From NCBI GenBank assembly GCA_024400565.1, contig JAKSMQ010000022.1:1-33919 (forward strand): 33,919 bases of DNA. The letters run 5' to 3'. Below are positions 1 to 8,270 of this stretch, piece after piece. The notes beneath the pieces are model-generated. The model saw only the letters and a list, made by a program, of their open reading frames with translations. It was not told where the DNA came from and searched no databases. The position numbers were made by a program, and so were the translations under genes. Position 1 is the first letter of the stretch, and the number at the start of each line of letters is the position of its first letter. Source of the DNA: Bacteroidales bacterium. GTDB lineage: Bacteria; Bacteroidota; Bacteroidia; Bacteroidales; P3.

Positions 1-179
1 TTAACCACGAATTTTAAAGAATTATTTATTTTGTACAAGAAGAATAATTTATGAAGAAATTTATGGATAATTCATAGGCATTTATGTGCGCCACAGGCAA
101 TATTTTTACACGAATTGCCATGAATTAACCACGAATTTTAAAGAATTATTTATTTTGTACAAGAAGAATAATTTATGAA
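1..179. repeat. Tandem duplication of about 124 bp, degenerating
   Basis: Bases 1-55 recur exactly at 125-179, starting TTAACCACGAATTTTAAAGA in both. The sequence after each copy (56-124 and 180-235) is similar but diverged; both contain a GGATAATT..GGGCAT or AGGCAT stretch and a GCGCC(A/G)CAGGC block. This looks like an intergenic tandem duplication with decay of the distal half. No coding function is apparent. Confidence 0.85.
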
Positions 180-234
180 TTAATTCATGGATAATTTACG
201 GGCATTCGTGTTGCGCCGCAGGCTTTATTCTTTA

Positions 235-383
235 CGTTCATATAGCGTCCACATAAAGTCCATATAGCGTCCATATAAAGTCCACCTAGCGTCCACCTAG
301 CCTCGGAGTAGCGTCGCGAAACGGGTCCGAAAGTGGACGCTAAGTGGACGCTAGGCCGACGCAATAGGGACGCTACTCTGAGG
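235..383. repeat. REP-like inverted array of GCGTCCAC repeats
   Basis: The left part (about 239-300) holds several direct copies of TAGCGTCCA(C/T) alternating with AAAGTCCA. The right part (about 338-375) holds the reverse complement, GTGGACGCTA, in direct copies. An additional clean inverted pair is CCTCGGAGTAGCGTC at 301-315 against GACGCTACTCTGAGG at 369-383. The whole block could fold as a long hairpin. A close relative lies at 16931-17031, and the core GCGTCC(A/G)CCTAG reappears in the tandem array at 31224-31333, so this is a dispersed genomic repeat family. No gene is visible in it. Confidence 0.75.
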
Positions 384-680
384 CAACAGGCCACCAGTAT
401 GTAATCAGGCCGAAAAGTCTGCAGACAGAATTTTGTGACCAGGACGTGCGTATCGAGAAAAGTTGTACAATGGTATGGACATCCTGTGAGTGTGGAGGGG
501 AAACCCATCGGCAAATGGGTTATATCGGTTGATTGGAAAAGGACCAAATTTGAAAAATCCGAGAGTGGAGAGGGCAAAAACTGCGCCATATCGGACGGGA
601 ACGGATGAACTTTTTTGAATGTATAAATGTTTAATCCATAGAGAGAAACCGAAAAATGTAAGAGGATGGGATAAAAAAAA
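384..680. other. Gap without a convincing gene
   Basis: Several frames are open here on both strands, but none has a recognisable domain, start signal or codon pattern. A plus-strand frame ending with a TGA near 606 reads like the tail of a protein (it includes VSVEGKPIGKWVISVDWKR) and may be coding debris. I assign nothing. Confidence 0.4.
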
Positions 681-712
681 TTTGGCCGGTTCCAAAAATG
701 TTAGTACTTTTG
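681..712 (+). promoter_or_regulatory. Bacteroidetes-type promoter of tRNA-Gln
   Basis: TTTG at 681-684 and TACTTTTG at 705-712, separated by 20 bases, match the Bacteroidetes -33/-7 consensus (TTTG, N19-21, TAnnTTTG). Transcription would start near 719, about 20 bases upstream of the tRNA. The leader GCACCCGATTTCGA just downstream is shared with the tRNA-Phe leader at about 9789-9802. Confidence 0.85.
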
Positions 713-739
713 CACCCGATTTCGAAAGAAACAAGAGCT

Positions 740-810
740 TGTCCAATGGTGTAATGGTAGCACATCTGACTCTGGATCAGCCAGTCTAGGTTCGAGTCCT
801 GGTTGGACAA
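740..810 (+). tRNA. tRNA-Gln (anticodon CTG)
   Basis: The acceptor stem TGTCCAA (740-746) pairs perfectly with TTGGACA (803-809), followed by discriminator A810. The D arm is GTGT/GCAC, the anticodon loop is CTCTGGA (770-776) with anticodon CTG at 772-774, and the T arm CTAGG-TTCGAGT-CCTGG is present. One mismatch closes the anticodon stem (T765 against C). CCA is not encoded. The gene has its own promoter and terminator. Confidence 0.95.
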
Positions 811-814
811 CAAA

Positions 815-846
815 AAGAGGGAATTGCGAAAGCGGTTCCCTTCTTT
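815..846 (+). terminator. Intrinsic terminator after tRNA-Gln
   Basis: AGAGGGAA at 816-823 pairs with TTCCCTTCT at 836-844 around a GC/GAAA loop, and is followed by TTTG. It begins 5 bases after the tRNA end. Confidence 0.75.
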
Positions 847-1134
847 GTCTGCTATTCCCTGTCAACAAGAGAGCCAGTAGGTCTGCTCTATCTGGCATTC
901 CTAATCCATGAGAGGGCGGAACGGGCGGACGTGCAGACAGAGGGAGGGGCAGACATCTGCGGGGATTGGAAGTGTGCAGGGGTGAGAGTTCTATACCATT
1001 AGAGTAAAAAGACCGTGATGGGGAAGGAGCCGTTTTGGTCTGTTCCGGTCGGCAGAGAGCAGGGGTGGGAGAGGAGCAGGACGTCTTCGGGGTGTTGCAA
1101 GAAGAATAGATTCTGACGAAAACATGATAGAAAT
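847..1134. other. Intergenic spacer
   Basis: This is a G-rich spacer between the tRNA terminator and trmN6. I see no Bacteroidetes-type promoter core, no RNA gene and no ORF with coding character. Confidence 0.5.
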
Positions 1135-1839
1135 ATGTTTCAGTTTAAGCAATTTAGTGTAGCCGACGACAACTCGTCGCAAAAGGTGGGTAACGATGCC
1201 GTGCTGCTGGGGGCGTGGGCCCGGTCGCTCCACAACGGCAGTCCCGCCCGCATACTCGACATAGGTACGGGCTGTGGCGTAGTGGCGCTGATGATGGCCC
1301 AACAGTATCCTGCCGCCCAGGTGGAGGGACTCGACCTCGATCAGCCTTCAATTGACGAAGCAAGGGTAAACTTTGCAGCTTCGCCCTGGGGAGAGAGGCT
1401 CTCTCTGATTCATTGCCCCCTCCAGGAGTACCAGACCGAGAGGCGCTACCAGCTCATAGTGAGTAATCCTCCCTTCTTTACCAACTCGCTCAAGGGACCC
1501 AACAAGCAACGCAATACAGCCCGCCATACCGACACGCTTCCCTTTGCAGACCTGCTGGAACACGCCTCGCGTCTGCTGTCGGAGGATGGTACCTTCTGTG
1601 TGATGCTGCCCAACCTCGATGCAGACAACGTGGTGCGTAAGGCCCGTCTGCACTACAATCTCAACCTCCATCGCCGGCTGGATATCAGAACACGTGTGGA
1701 CCTCCCCATAAAGCGCAGTCTGCTGGCATTTACCTTCCGTGTGCCGGAGGAGCCGGAAAGGGGCGAACTGGTGCTCCGCGAGGCCGACAATACCAACTCT
1801 GTGCCCCACAGGCAGCTGACGGCCGAATATTATCTGTAG
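1135..1839 (+). CDS. trmN6: tRNA1(Val) (adenine37-N6)-methyltransferase
   Basis: 234 residues, the usual length of the YfiC/TrmN6 family. The N-terminus FQFKQFSVADDNSSQKVGND matches the family signature (F.FKQF.V..D....KVG.D). The SAM-binding motif I is DIGTGCGVVAL (42-52), an acidic motif II follows (GLDLD, 65-69), and NPPFF (111-115) is the N6-adenine methyltransferase catalytic motif. By family knowledge it methylates A37 of tRNA-Val using SAM in the cytoplasm. The ATG at 1135 puts the conserved FKQF motif at the N-terminus, so it is preferred. It ends with TAG. The gene is followed 88 bases later by lrgA, with no sign of functional linkage. Confidence 0.93.
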   Translation: MFQFKQFSVADDNSSQKVGNDAVLLGAWARSLHNGSPARILDIGTGCGVVALMMAQQYPAAQVEGLDLDQPSIDEARVNFAASPWGERLSLIHCPLQEYQTERRYQLIVSNPPFFTNSLKGPNKQRNTARHTDTLPFADLLEHASRLLSEDGTFCVMLPNLDADNVVRKARLHYNLNLHRRLDIRTRVDLPIKRSLLAFTFRVPEEPERGELVLREADNTNSVPHRQLTAEYYL

Positions 1840-1927
1840 AATAATGAAGGACTCCGGGCTGCCGGCGGCAGGAGAATGGCGTAGAGGCCATAGTCCCGGC
1901 GGGAGTCGAAAAAGTCAAAAGAATGTC

Positions 1928-2308
1928 ATGCTAAAACAGATTGCTATACTTCTCTCCTGTCTGGCCCTGGGCCATCTGGTGGTGTGGGCTGTGGGAGTTA
2001 GTTTTCCGGGCAGCATAGTAGGCATGCTGCTGATGGCGGCAGCTCTGCAGATGGGCATTATCAGGCTCGAGTCGGTGAAGGGAATCTCCGACGTGCTCAT
2101 CTCCAATATGTCGCTCTTCTTTGTCCCCAACGGCGTAGGGCTGATGCTCTACTTCGATATTATCAAGGCCGAGTTCTGGCCTATAGTGATTGCTACCCTG
2201 GTGAGTACCGTGGTGGTCTTTGTGGTTACAGGATGGTGCTATCAGGCGGTGAGACGCATCAGACTGATGCGGGTGATCAGAATGCGTCGTGCCAGAACTT
2301 CAATATAA
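1928..2308 (+). CDS. lrgA: LrgA/CidA family holin-like membrane protein
   Basis: 126 residues, typical for LrgA/CidA. The reading frame is open from 1844, but the ATG at 1928 gives the normal N-terminus (MLKQIAILLSCLALG, a first membrane segment). The upstream 28 residues are Gly/Arg-rich and not family-like. Four hydrophobic segments are visible; the region around SFPGSIVGMLLM and NMSLFFVPNGVGLM matches conserved family patterns (FPGS.IGM, FFVP..VG). Family members are inner-membrane holin/antiholin-like proteins linked to autolysis control, and some are now linked to pyruvate or glycolate export. lrgB starts 10 bases downstream, so the two are co-translated. Confidence 0.9.
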   Translation: MLKQIAILLSCLALGHLVVWAVGVSFPGSIVGMLLMAAALQMGIIRLESVKGISDVLISNMSLFFVPNGVGLMLYFDIIKAEFWPIVIATLVSTVVVFVVTGWCYQAVRRIRLMRVIRMRRARTSI

Positions 2309-2318
2309 TAGACGTACT

Positions 2319-3008
2319 ATGGAATTTCTCTCCAACAGGTTCTTCCTCATAGCCCTTACCGTAGGAGTCTTCTTTGCCGCGCGTTCGCTCCAGCAGAAGA
2401 CCAGACAGGTGTGGCTCAACCCCATCCTTATCTCTATCATTGTGCTGATAAGTTATCTGAAGATAACGGGCATCAGCTATGACGACTATATGAAGGCAGG
2501 GACGATGGTCGACTTCTGGCTGCAGCCCACCATAGTGGCGCTGGGTGTTCCGCTCTACCTGCAGCTGAAGGCTATCCGCCAGCGGTGGCTTCCCGTCCTG
2601 CTGTCGCAGGTGGCAGGGTGTGTAGTCGGTATTACCGTCTGTGTCTTTGTTGCCAGGTGGACGGGTGCCAGCGAGCCTATTATCCGTTCGCTGGCGGCTA
2701 AGAGTGTCACTATGCCCATAGCCATAGAGGTGACCAATACGCTGGGTGGCGTGTCGGCCCTCACGGCGGCGGTAGTGGTCTTTGTGGGCCTCTTTGGAAA
2801 TCTGGCAGGACTGGGACTGCTGCGCCTCTTTGGTATCAGCGACCCTAAGGCAGGAGGCCTCAGCATGGGGGCAGCCTCCCACGCTCTGGGCACCGCCCGA
2901 GCCTGGGAACGTGGCAGGATGTGGGGCACCTATTCCAGTCTGGGACTTATCCTGAGCGGTATTGTTACAGCATTGCTGGCACCTGCGCTGGTAAGATGGC
3001 TGATGTAG
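2319..3008 (+). CDS. lrgB: LrgB/CidB family membrane protein
   Basis: 229 residues from the ATG at 2319; an in-frame GTG at 2289 inside lrgA is possible but less likely. Multiple hydrophobic segments span the protein. The conserved LrgB motifs are present: RSLAAKSVTMPIAIEVTNTL, then GVSALTA, and GAASHALGTARA near the C-terminus (compare KSVT.PIA..I....GG...LTA and A.HG.GTA.A in the family). It acts with LrgA in the inner membrane. The order lrgA-lrgB is conserved across bacteria. A hairpin terminator follows at 3042-3072. Confidence 0.93.
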   Translation: MEFLSNRFFLIALTVGVFFAARSLQQKTRQVWLNPILISIIVLISYLKITGISYDDYMKAGTMVDFWLQPTIVALGVPLYLQLKAIRQRWLPVLLSQVAGCVVGITVCVFVARWTGASEPIIRSLAAKSVTMPIAIEVTNTLGGVSALTAAVVVFVGLFGNLAGLGLLRLFGISDPKAGGLSMGAASHALGTARAWERGRMWGTYSSLGLILSGIVTALLAPALVRWLM

Positions 3009-3041
3009 GCTTCTACAATACGAAAGAAACGATCTCAATAA

Positions 3042-3072
3042 GAAAGGCGTCCCCACAAAGGAGTCGCCTTTC
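3042..3072. terminator. Bidirectional terminator between convergent genes
   Basis: GAAAGGCG (3042-3049) and CGCCTTTC (3065-3072) form a perfect 8-bp stem with a 15-base loop. It lies between the stop codons of lrgB (plus) and the outer membrane protein (minus). T-rich sequence follows on the minus strand. Confidence 0.7.
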
Positions 3073-3096
3073 CTGTCAATGTATATATAGTAGTGT

Positions 3097-5748
3097 TTAT
3101 TCGGCTGAAGAGCTGTCGCTATCGCCACCCTCTTTAGCATTGCGTTCAAGCTCCATGCGGCCAAAACGGAGAGTAAGACCGGCGCTGATGTAGCGCGAGT
3201 TGATGGTGTAGGTGGTCGAACTGCTCTCGAGGAAGGGGTTGGTATTGGTGGAACCGCCACCAATGGTCTTGCCCCAGTTGAAGATGTCCTGTACGTTCAG
3301 AAAGACGGAGAGCTTGCGCTTGAAGAAGTCGCTGCGTACGCCACAGTCCATAGAGTATCTTGCCTTGCGGGTGGAGAAGAGGCTCTGGGTGGGCGAAGAG
3401 TAGCTGGCAGAAGCGAATACCTGATACTGGTTCCAGACTTTAGCCCATGCGTTGAGGCGGAAAGAGTAGCTCCACATGTTGTCGGAGTAGACCTCGCCCA
3501 GCTTGGCGTAGTCGTAGGTATAGCCCGAGTTGTAGAGATTGCCATAGAAACGGATGTTGAAGAAGCCGGAGGGGCGAATCATCATGTTGACAGAGGTACC
3601 GGCACGGTAGGAAGAACCCATATTGTAGGGCATGGTGTACTGAATAAGTCGGTCGAGGTAGAGGTCTACAGCGTCGGTGACATCGGAGAGAGAGGAAATC
3701 TCGTTCTGCGAGTAGCGTACATAGCCCTCTACTCCTATATTGCCGAACGATCTGAAATACTTGCTCCAGCCGGCTTCGGCATTGTGAGTGAGGGAACTCT
3801 TGAGGTTGGGGTTACCGGTAGAGTAGGAGTCCTCGGAGTAGTTGCGACGGGTAGAGAGCTGGCTGCTCCCGGGATTGCGCATGCGAAGGGTGTAGTTGAG
3901 TTTGAAATTGTGGAGGCTCTGTGTGCGGTAGGAGGTGTGAATGGAGGGAGTGAAGGTTAAGAAGGTGAGCGTATTGGCATCGTTGAGGTTGGCGATGGGG
4001 AATGCGGCTGCATTGTCGGCATTGTACTCAAAATGTACGTTGGTCAGGTCGGCACCCATGCCCAGTTCGAGAGTGAATCCACCCCAGCGGTGGGTCCAGT
4101 TGACATCGCCGCTGACAGCATGCTCGTAGTCGGTGAAACGGTACTGACGCAGACCATCGACAGAGTCGCGGCCATCGGCGAGGGTAAAGGTGGGAAGATA
4201 GTTGCGTGAGGAACTGTTGTAGTCGTAGTTGAGACCATAGCTCATCTCACCATCCTTGGAGTAGGGACGGTTGTAGCGTCCGCGAAGGGCGAAGTGTCCG
4301 CCGTTGTCGACCGAAGAGTAGTATTTCTGCTGGTCGAGCGGGTTGGTGTAGAGGGTAGTGCCGTCGTAGTTGCGTACAAAACGGCTGTCGCTGTTGTTGT
4401 GGTTGAAGTTGCCGTCGGCGAAGATGCGAAGGTTGTGGCCCTCGATGTCAAACTTCTTGGTGTAGGCAGCACCAAACATGCCGAAGAGAGAGTTGGAACC
4501 GGGGTTCTCGGTGGAGTCGGCATAGTAGAGACGCTGACGTCCCGGCTGGAAACTCTCGTCACGGAGCGCCTCGGAATAGGAGTAGGAGTTGCTGTTGCTA
4601 TAGTTGATGGAACCATGCACTTCCAGTTCAGACATGGAGTCTATGGTATAGTTCATATTCATGAAGATGTTGCCTCCGAGATTGGATGAGTGGCTCAAAG
4701 AGCTGGAAGAGTCTATTTCGGTGATGGCAAAAGAGGAGTCTTTCTTAATGGTCCACCCTTCGCTCTCGCGGTCGGTATAGCTGTAGCGGCCGCTGGCATA
4801 GATGTTGAACGAGAGGCGTTCGTTGGCCCACATGTAGCTCATCCAAGGACTTACCGAGGGGCGGCTGGAACCGTTAAGACCAAAACTGATAAAGTGGTTC
4901 TTCTTGATGTGGGCGGAAGTGATGATGTTGATTACGGCTTCGCTCTCGGTGGCATATTTGGCCGAGGGATTGGTGATGGTCTCTATGTGGTCGAGGGCGT
5001 TGGCGGGGAGTGTCTCGAGATAGGTCTTAAGATTCTCGGCCGTGAGCTTGGAGGGCTTGTCGTTAACCCAGATTTCGACAGAACTTACGCCACGAAGAGT
5101 GATGTTGCCTTCGATGTCGACCTCTACGCCAGGCGCATTCTGAAGAGCGTCGCTGGTGGTTCCGCTCTGTATGGAGGGGTCTTCAGCCACGTTGTAGATC
5201 ATCTTCTCGCCATCCATGGCGTAGAGGGGACGCTTGGCGGTGATGGTGGCAGCCTGAAGGGTCTGGGCACCGGGTTTGAGGAATATGGTGCCCAAGGCTG
5301 TGTTGTTTTCTACCTTGATAGGCATAAAGAGGGTTTGGTATCCGATATACGAGACGCGCAGGAAATATTCGCCAGTAGGAATCTCTGTTATCTCAAATTG
5401 TCCGTTGAGGTCGGTACTTGCTCCACGCACAAACGACGAGTCTTCCTTCTGGAGTAGGGCTACGTTAACATAGAGCAATGTCTCTTTGCTTATACTGTCG
5501 CGAAGAGTTCCCACTACCTTAAAAGTACTTCCACTACGCACAACTTTTTTCTGGCGCACCTGTTGTGTGTTTCGGTCCATTTTTGATGGGTCAAAATTGC
5601 CGCCAGGACGTTCACCTCTGGGTGGACGACCACCAGGATGTCCGCCACCGGGGTATCCACCACCGGGATGTCCGCCGCCTGGAAACTGAGCCATAGCCAT
5701 AGCGGCAACAAAAAGCATATTGAGTGCGAAAAATAGTATTCGTTTCAT
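3097..5748 (-). CDS. Outer membrane beta-barrel protein with carboxypeptidase-regulatory-like domain
   Basis: 883 residues. A signal peptide (1-20, ending AMA) is followed by a Gly/Pro/His repeat segment at about 22-50 built from PGGGHPGGGYPGG units. A carboxypeptidase-regulatory-like beta-sandwich follows (about 77-160; typical LNGQFEITEIPTGEYFLRVS). Next come a plug-like region (about 190-285; NAPGVEVDIEGNITLRGV) and a long beta-barrel (about 290-862) with alternating aromatic strands. The last strand (SAGLTLRFG) is followed by a polar acidic tail of about 20 residues. This is the architecture of the Bacteroidetes TonB-dependent-receptor-like family (OMP_b-brl type). The substrate is unknown; no SusD-like or DUF4249 partner is adjacent. 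It is divergent from the M16 peptidase gene. Confidence 0.88.
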   Translation of the reverse strand: MKRILFFALNMLFVAAMAMAQFPGGGHPGGGYPGGGHPGGRPPRGERPGGNFDPSKMDRNTQQVRQKKVVRSGSTFKVVGTLRDSISKETLLYVNVALLQKEDSSFVRGASTDLNGQFEITEIPTGEYFLRVSYIGYQTLFMPIKVENNTALGTIFLKPGAQTLQAATITAKRPLYAMDGEKMIYNVAEDPSIQSGTTSDALQNAPGVEVDIEGNITLRGVSSVEIWVNDKPSKLTAENLKTYLETLPANALDHIETITNPSAKYATESEAVINIITSAHIKKNHFISFGLNGSSRPSVSPWMSYMWANERLSFNIYASGRYSYTDRESEGWTIKKDSSFAITEIDSSSSLSHSSNLGGNIFMNMNYTIDSMSELEVHGSINYSNSNSYSYSEALRDESFQPGRQRLYYADSTENPGSNSLFGMFGAAYTKKFDIEGHNLRIFADGNFNHNNSDSRFVRNYDGTTLYTNPLDQQKYYSSVDNGGHFALRGRYNRPYSKDGEMSYGLNYDYNSSSRNYLPTFTLADGRDSVDGLRQYRFTDYEHAVSGDVNWTHRWGGFTLELGMGADLTNVHFEYNADNAAAFPIANLNDANTLTFLTFTPSIHTSYRTQSLHNFKLNYTLRMRNPGSSQLSTRRNYSEDSYSTGNPNLKSSLTHNAEAGWSKYFRSFGNIGVEGYVRYSQNEISSLSDVTDAVDLYLDRLIQYTMPYNMGSSYRAGTSVNMMIRPSGFFNIRFYGNLYNSGYTYDYAKLGEVYSDNMWSYSFRLNAWAKVWNQYQVFASASYSSPTQSLFSTRKARYSMDCGVRSDFFKRKLSVFLNVQDIFNWGKTIGGGSTNTNPFLESSSTTYTINSRYISAGLTLRFGRMELERNAKEGGDSDSSSAE

Positions 5749-5871
5749 GTTTAAGGGGTATTTATTCTTTGTTGTATGTAATTTTGTGCTGAGAGATACT
5801 ATTTTATTGCAACTTATGCAATATTTTTTTTATTATTGTGTTATATATAGGTTAAAATATCCATAGAGGCT

Positions 5872-7137
5872 ATGATAAACTATACCCAGCATACCCTGTC
5901 TAACGGACTTACCCTCATCGTCAACGAGGATCACAATACTCCTTTGTGTACGGTAAACCTGCTCTACAACGTGGGTGCTCGCGACGAAGACCCCAATCAT
6001 ACCGGATTTGCTCATCTGTTTGAGCATCTTATGTTCGGCGGAACCAAAGAGGTGCCTGACTACGATCTGGTAGTAGACGGTATCAGCGGTGAGAATAATG
6101 CCTTTACTAACAACGACTATACGAACTATTATCTCACCTTTCCTGCCGAGCATCTCGAGACGGCATTCTATCTGGAGGCAGACCGCATGAGACTGCTGGA
6201 CTTCTCGCAGAAGAGTCTGGATGTGCAGCGTCAGGTGGTGACTGAGGAGTATCACCAGCGCTATGAGAATCAGCCTTACGGCGACTTGTGGATGCTGTTG
6301 CGTCCCCTCTGCTACAAGCGTCATCCCTACCGTTGGAATACAATAGGAGCTACCATTGAACATGTGCAGCAGGCTACCATACAAGAGGTAGAAGATTTCT
6401 TCTTCCGCTACTACCGACCCGACAACTGCGTGCTGGCAGTAGCAGGCAACGTGAAGGATGCAGAGGTGCTGGAACTGGCCGAGAAATATTTCGGCAGCAT
6501 AGTTCGTTCCGATGGTGTGAGAGAACATACGGAGACAATGGCGTTCTCGCGCCATTATGACCAGGAAGAGCCTCAGACAGAAGCCCGCCGTCAGCAGGTG
6601 CACAGACCAGTACCCAGCGACAGTCTGGTAATGGCTTTCCCCATGTGTGCCCGCAATCATCCAGACTATTATGCCTTTGACATCATAAGCGACATACTGA
6701 GTAATGGGTCTTCATCGAGAATGTACAAGAGACTGGTCAAAGAGCAGCAGATATTTGTGGAGGTGAGCGCCTACATCTCGGGCGAGACAGACTGTGGCCT
6801 CTTTATCGTCAACGGCAAACTGCACGATGGCGTTACCATCGCCCAGGCCGAAGGGGCTGTGTGGAAAGAGTTGCGCAAGTTGCAGGAAGAGTTGGTCTCC
6901 GCGCATGAACTTACTAAGGTGGTCAACAAATTTGAGAGTACTTACCTCTTCTCACAGTACAAAGCTGCTGACCGTGCCCTAGGTCTGTGCTATTTCTATT
7001 GGCTCGGAAAACTCGACTGGATTAATACAGAGCCCGAACGCTACAAACAGGTGAGTGCTGAACATCTGCAACAGGTAGCCCGTAAGACGTTCCGCCCCGA
7101 AAACTGCTCCGTCCTGGAGTATCTTAAACAAGAATAA
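5872..7137 (+). CDS. M16 family zinc peptidase (pitrilysin/insulinase type)
   Basis: 421 residues. The inverted zinc motif HLFEH (H48-E51-H52) is present. The third ligand glutamate is expected about 74-76 residues later, where QVVTEEYHQR supplies E125/E126. The following N-domain and the second half (about 190-400, including the SRMYKRLVKEQ motif typical of M16 C-domains) make one full M16 pair. There is no signal peptide, so the protein is probably cytoplasmic or exported by another route. M16B enzymes act as dimers on peptides or protein precursors. The ATG at 5872 is the first in frame. The K+ channel gene starts 14 bases downstream, which suggests an operon. Confidence 0.92.
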   Translation: MINYTQHTLSNGLTLIVNEDHNTPLCTVNLLYNVGARDEDPNHTGFAHLFEHLMFGGTKEVPDYDLVVDGISGENNAFTNNDYTNYYLTFPAEHLETAFYLEADRMRLLDFSQKSLDVQRQVVTEEYHQRYENQPYGDLWMLLRPLCYKRHPYRWNTIGATIEHVQQATIQEVEDFFFRYYRPDNCVLAVAGNVKDAEVLELAEKYFGSIVRSDGVREHTETMAFSRHYDQEEPQTEARRQQVHRPVPSDSLVMAFPMCARNHPDYYAFDIISDILSNGSSSRMYKRLVKEQQIFVEVSAYISGETDCGLFIVNGKLHDGVTIAQAEGAVWKELRKLQEELVSAHELTKVVNKFESTYLFSQYKAADRALGLCYFYWLGKLDWINTEPERYKQVSAEHLQQVARKTFRPENCSVLEYLKQE

Positions 7138-7151
7138 CACACCTTCCTACC

Positions 7152-8264
7152 ATGAGTCTGAACTCTTTTCTGCAAAAGATACAATCAATACCCCTTCGCC
7201 GAATAGCCCGCAATACCGTCGTGCTGATAGGTAATTTCCTTCACTGGATTATCTTTCATCTGCTTCTTCCCCGCCGATACAGGAAGGCTACGAAAACGCA
7301 GATCTTTGATGTTATCTTCAAGAGTGATACCCCTAAGGGAAAAGCTTTCGATATCATTCTGCTTATTGCCATCGGCATCAACCTCTTTCTGATGATAATC
7401 GACAGCTCGCCACGCATCACGGGCTGGCTCAGCTTTGCCCTGCAATGTGTGGAGTGGCTCTTTACGATAGGGTTTACACTTGAATACTATCTGCGTATCT
7501 ACTGTCTTAAGAATCCCCGCAAGTATATTCTCTCGTTCTATGGAATTATCGATTTCCTTTCTATCTTCCCTGCTTATCTGAGCATTCTCTTCCCTGCTAC
7601 TCACACTATGTCGGTACTGCGTATCCTCCGCGGACTGCGTATATTCCGTATTCTCAAGATGGAACGTTTCATCAACGAAGGCCGTCGTCTTATTCGTTCC
7701 CTGCAGCGAAGTGCCTATAAGATAGCTATCTTTATGGTATTTACCCTGCTTACCTCAGTGATACTGGGTGCTATCATGTATATGTTTGAGAACGGACGCA
7801 ACGAACAGTTCTCTTCTATCCCCCAGGGTATCTATTGGGCCGTGGTGACCATTACTACGGTAGGCTATGGCGATGTTACACCGGTTACCCATGCAGGCCG
7901 TTTTATAAGTATTGTCGTCATGCTGCTCGGTTACTCTATCATAGCTGTGCCTACGGGAATTGTGGCGGGTGAGACTATCAAAGAGGCAAACGAGGCCCGT
8001 AAAGAACGTAAGCGTCATCGCGAAGATATTGACGACGAGGAAATGGCGGTATTGTCGACTCTCGAGGTGGCATACGACGAAGATGACGAGGCGGAAGATG
8101 AAGCATCGGCTGTGCCTTCTTCTGCCGAAAGGAAAGAGGTGGTAAAACGCTGTCCCCATTGTGGCTTTGAGGAGATTGACGAGACGGCTACCCACTGTCG
8201 CCATTGTGGCGTGCGACTTACCAAGATCGACGAGCGTTCCTGGATTGATGACTTCTTTGCATAA
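7152..8264 (+). CDS. Voltage-gated-type K+ channel with C-terminal zinc ribbon
   Basis: 370 residues. Six membrane segments run from about 66 to 275. An S4-like helix with regularly spaced arginines is seen at 155-168 (VLRILRGLRIFRIL), and the pore loop carries the K+ selectivity filter TVGYGD (236-241). The C-terminal cytoplasmic part has a basic stretch (281-290), a strongly acidic stretch (about 291-318) and a four-cysteine zinc ribbon (C334, C337, C349, C352; CPHC..CRHC). It is therefore an inner-membrane potassium channel of the KvAP/ion-transport type. The zinc ribbon is an unusual soluble attachment that may bind a partner or regulate gating (inference). It overlaps neither neighbour; the YqaA-like gene starts 6 bases downstream. 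Confidence 0.93.
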   Translation: MSLNSFLQKIQSIPLRRIARNTVVLIGNFLHWIIFHLLLPRRYRKATKTQIFDVIFKSDTPKGKAFDIILLIAIGINLFLMIIDSSPRITGWLSFALQCVEWLFTIGFTLEYYLRIYCLKNPRKYILSFYGIIDFLSIFPAYLSILFPATHTMSVLRILRGLRIFRILKMERFINEGRRLIRSLQRSAYKIAIFMVFTLLTSVILGAIMYMFENGRNEQFSSIPQGIYWAVVTITTVGYGDVTPVTHAGRFISIVVMLLGYSIIAVPTGIVAGETIKEANEARKERKRHREDIDDEEMAVLSTLEVAYDEDDEAEDEASAVPSSAERKEVVKRCPHCGFEEIDETATHCRHCGVRLTKIDERSWIDDFFA

Positions 8265-8270
8265 ATAGGT

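Noticed and set aside
405-746. 113-codon minus-strand gene
   Set aside because: It runs through the tRNA-Gln promoter and into the tRNA, and it has no recognisable domain.
2277-3263. 328-codon minus-strand frame spanning lrgB and the terminator
   Set aside because: Low-complexity composition, no domain, and it crosses a terminator and two real genes.
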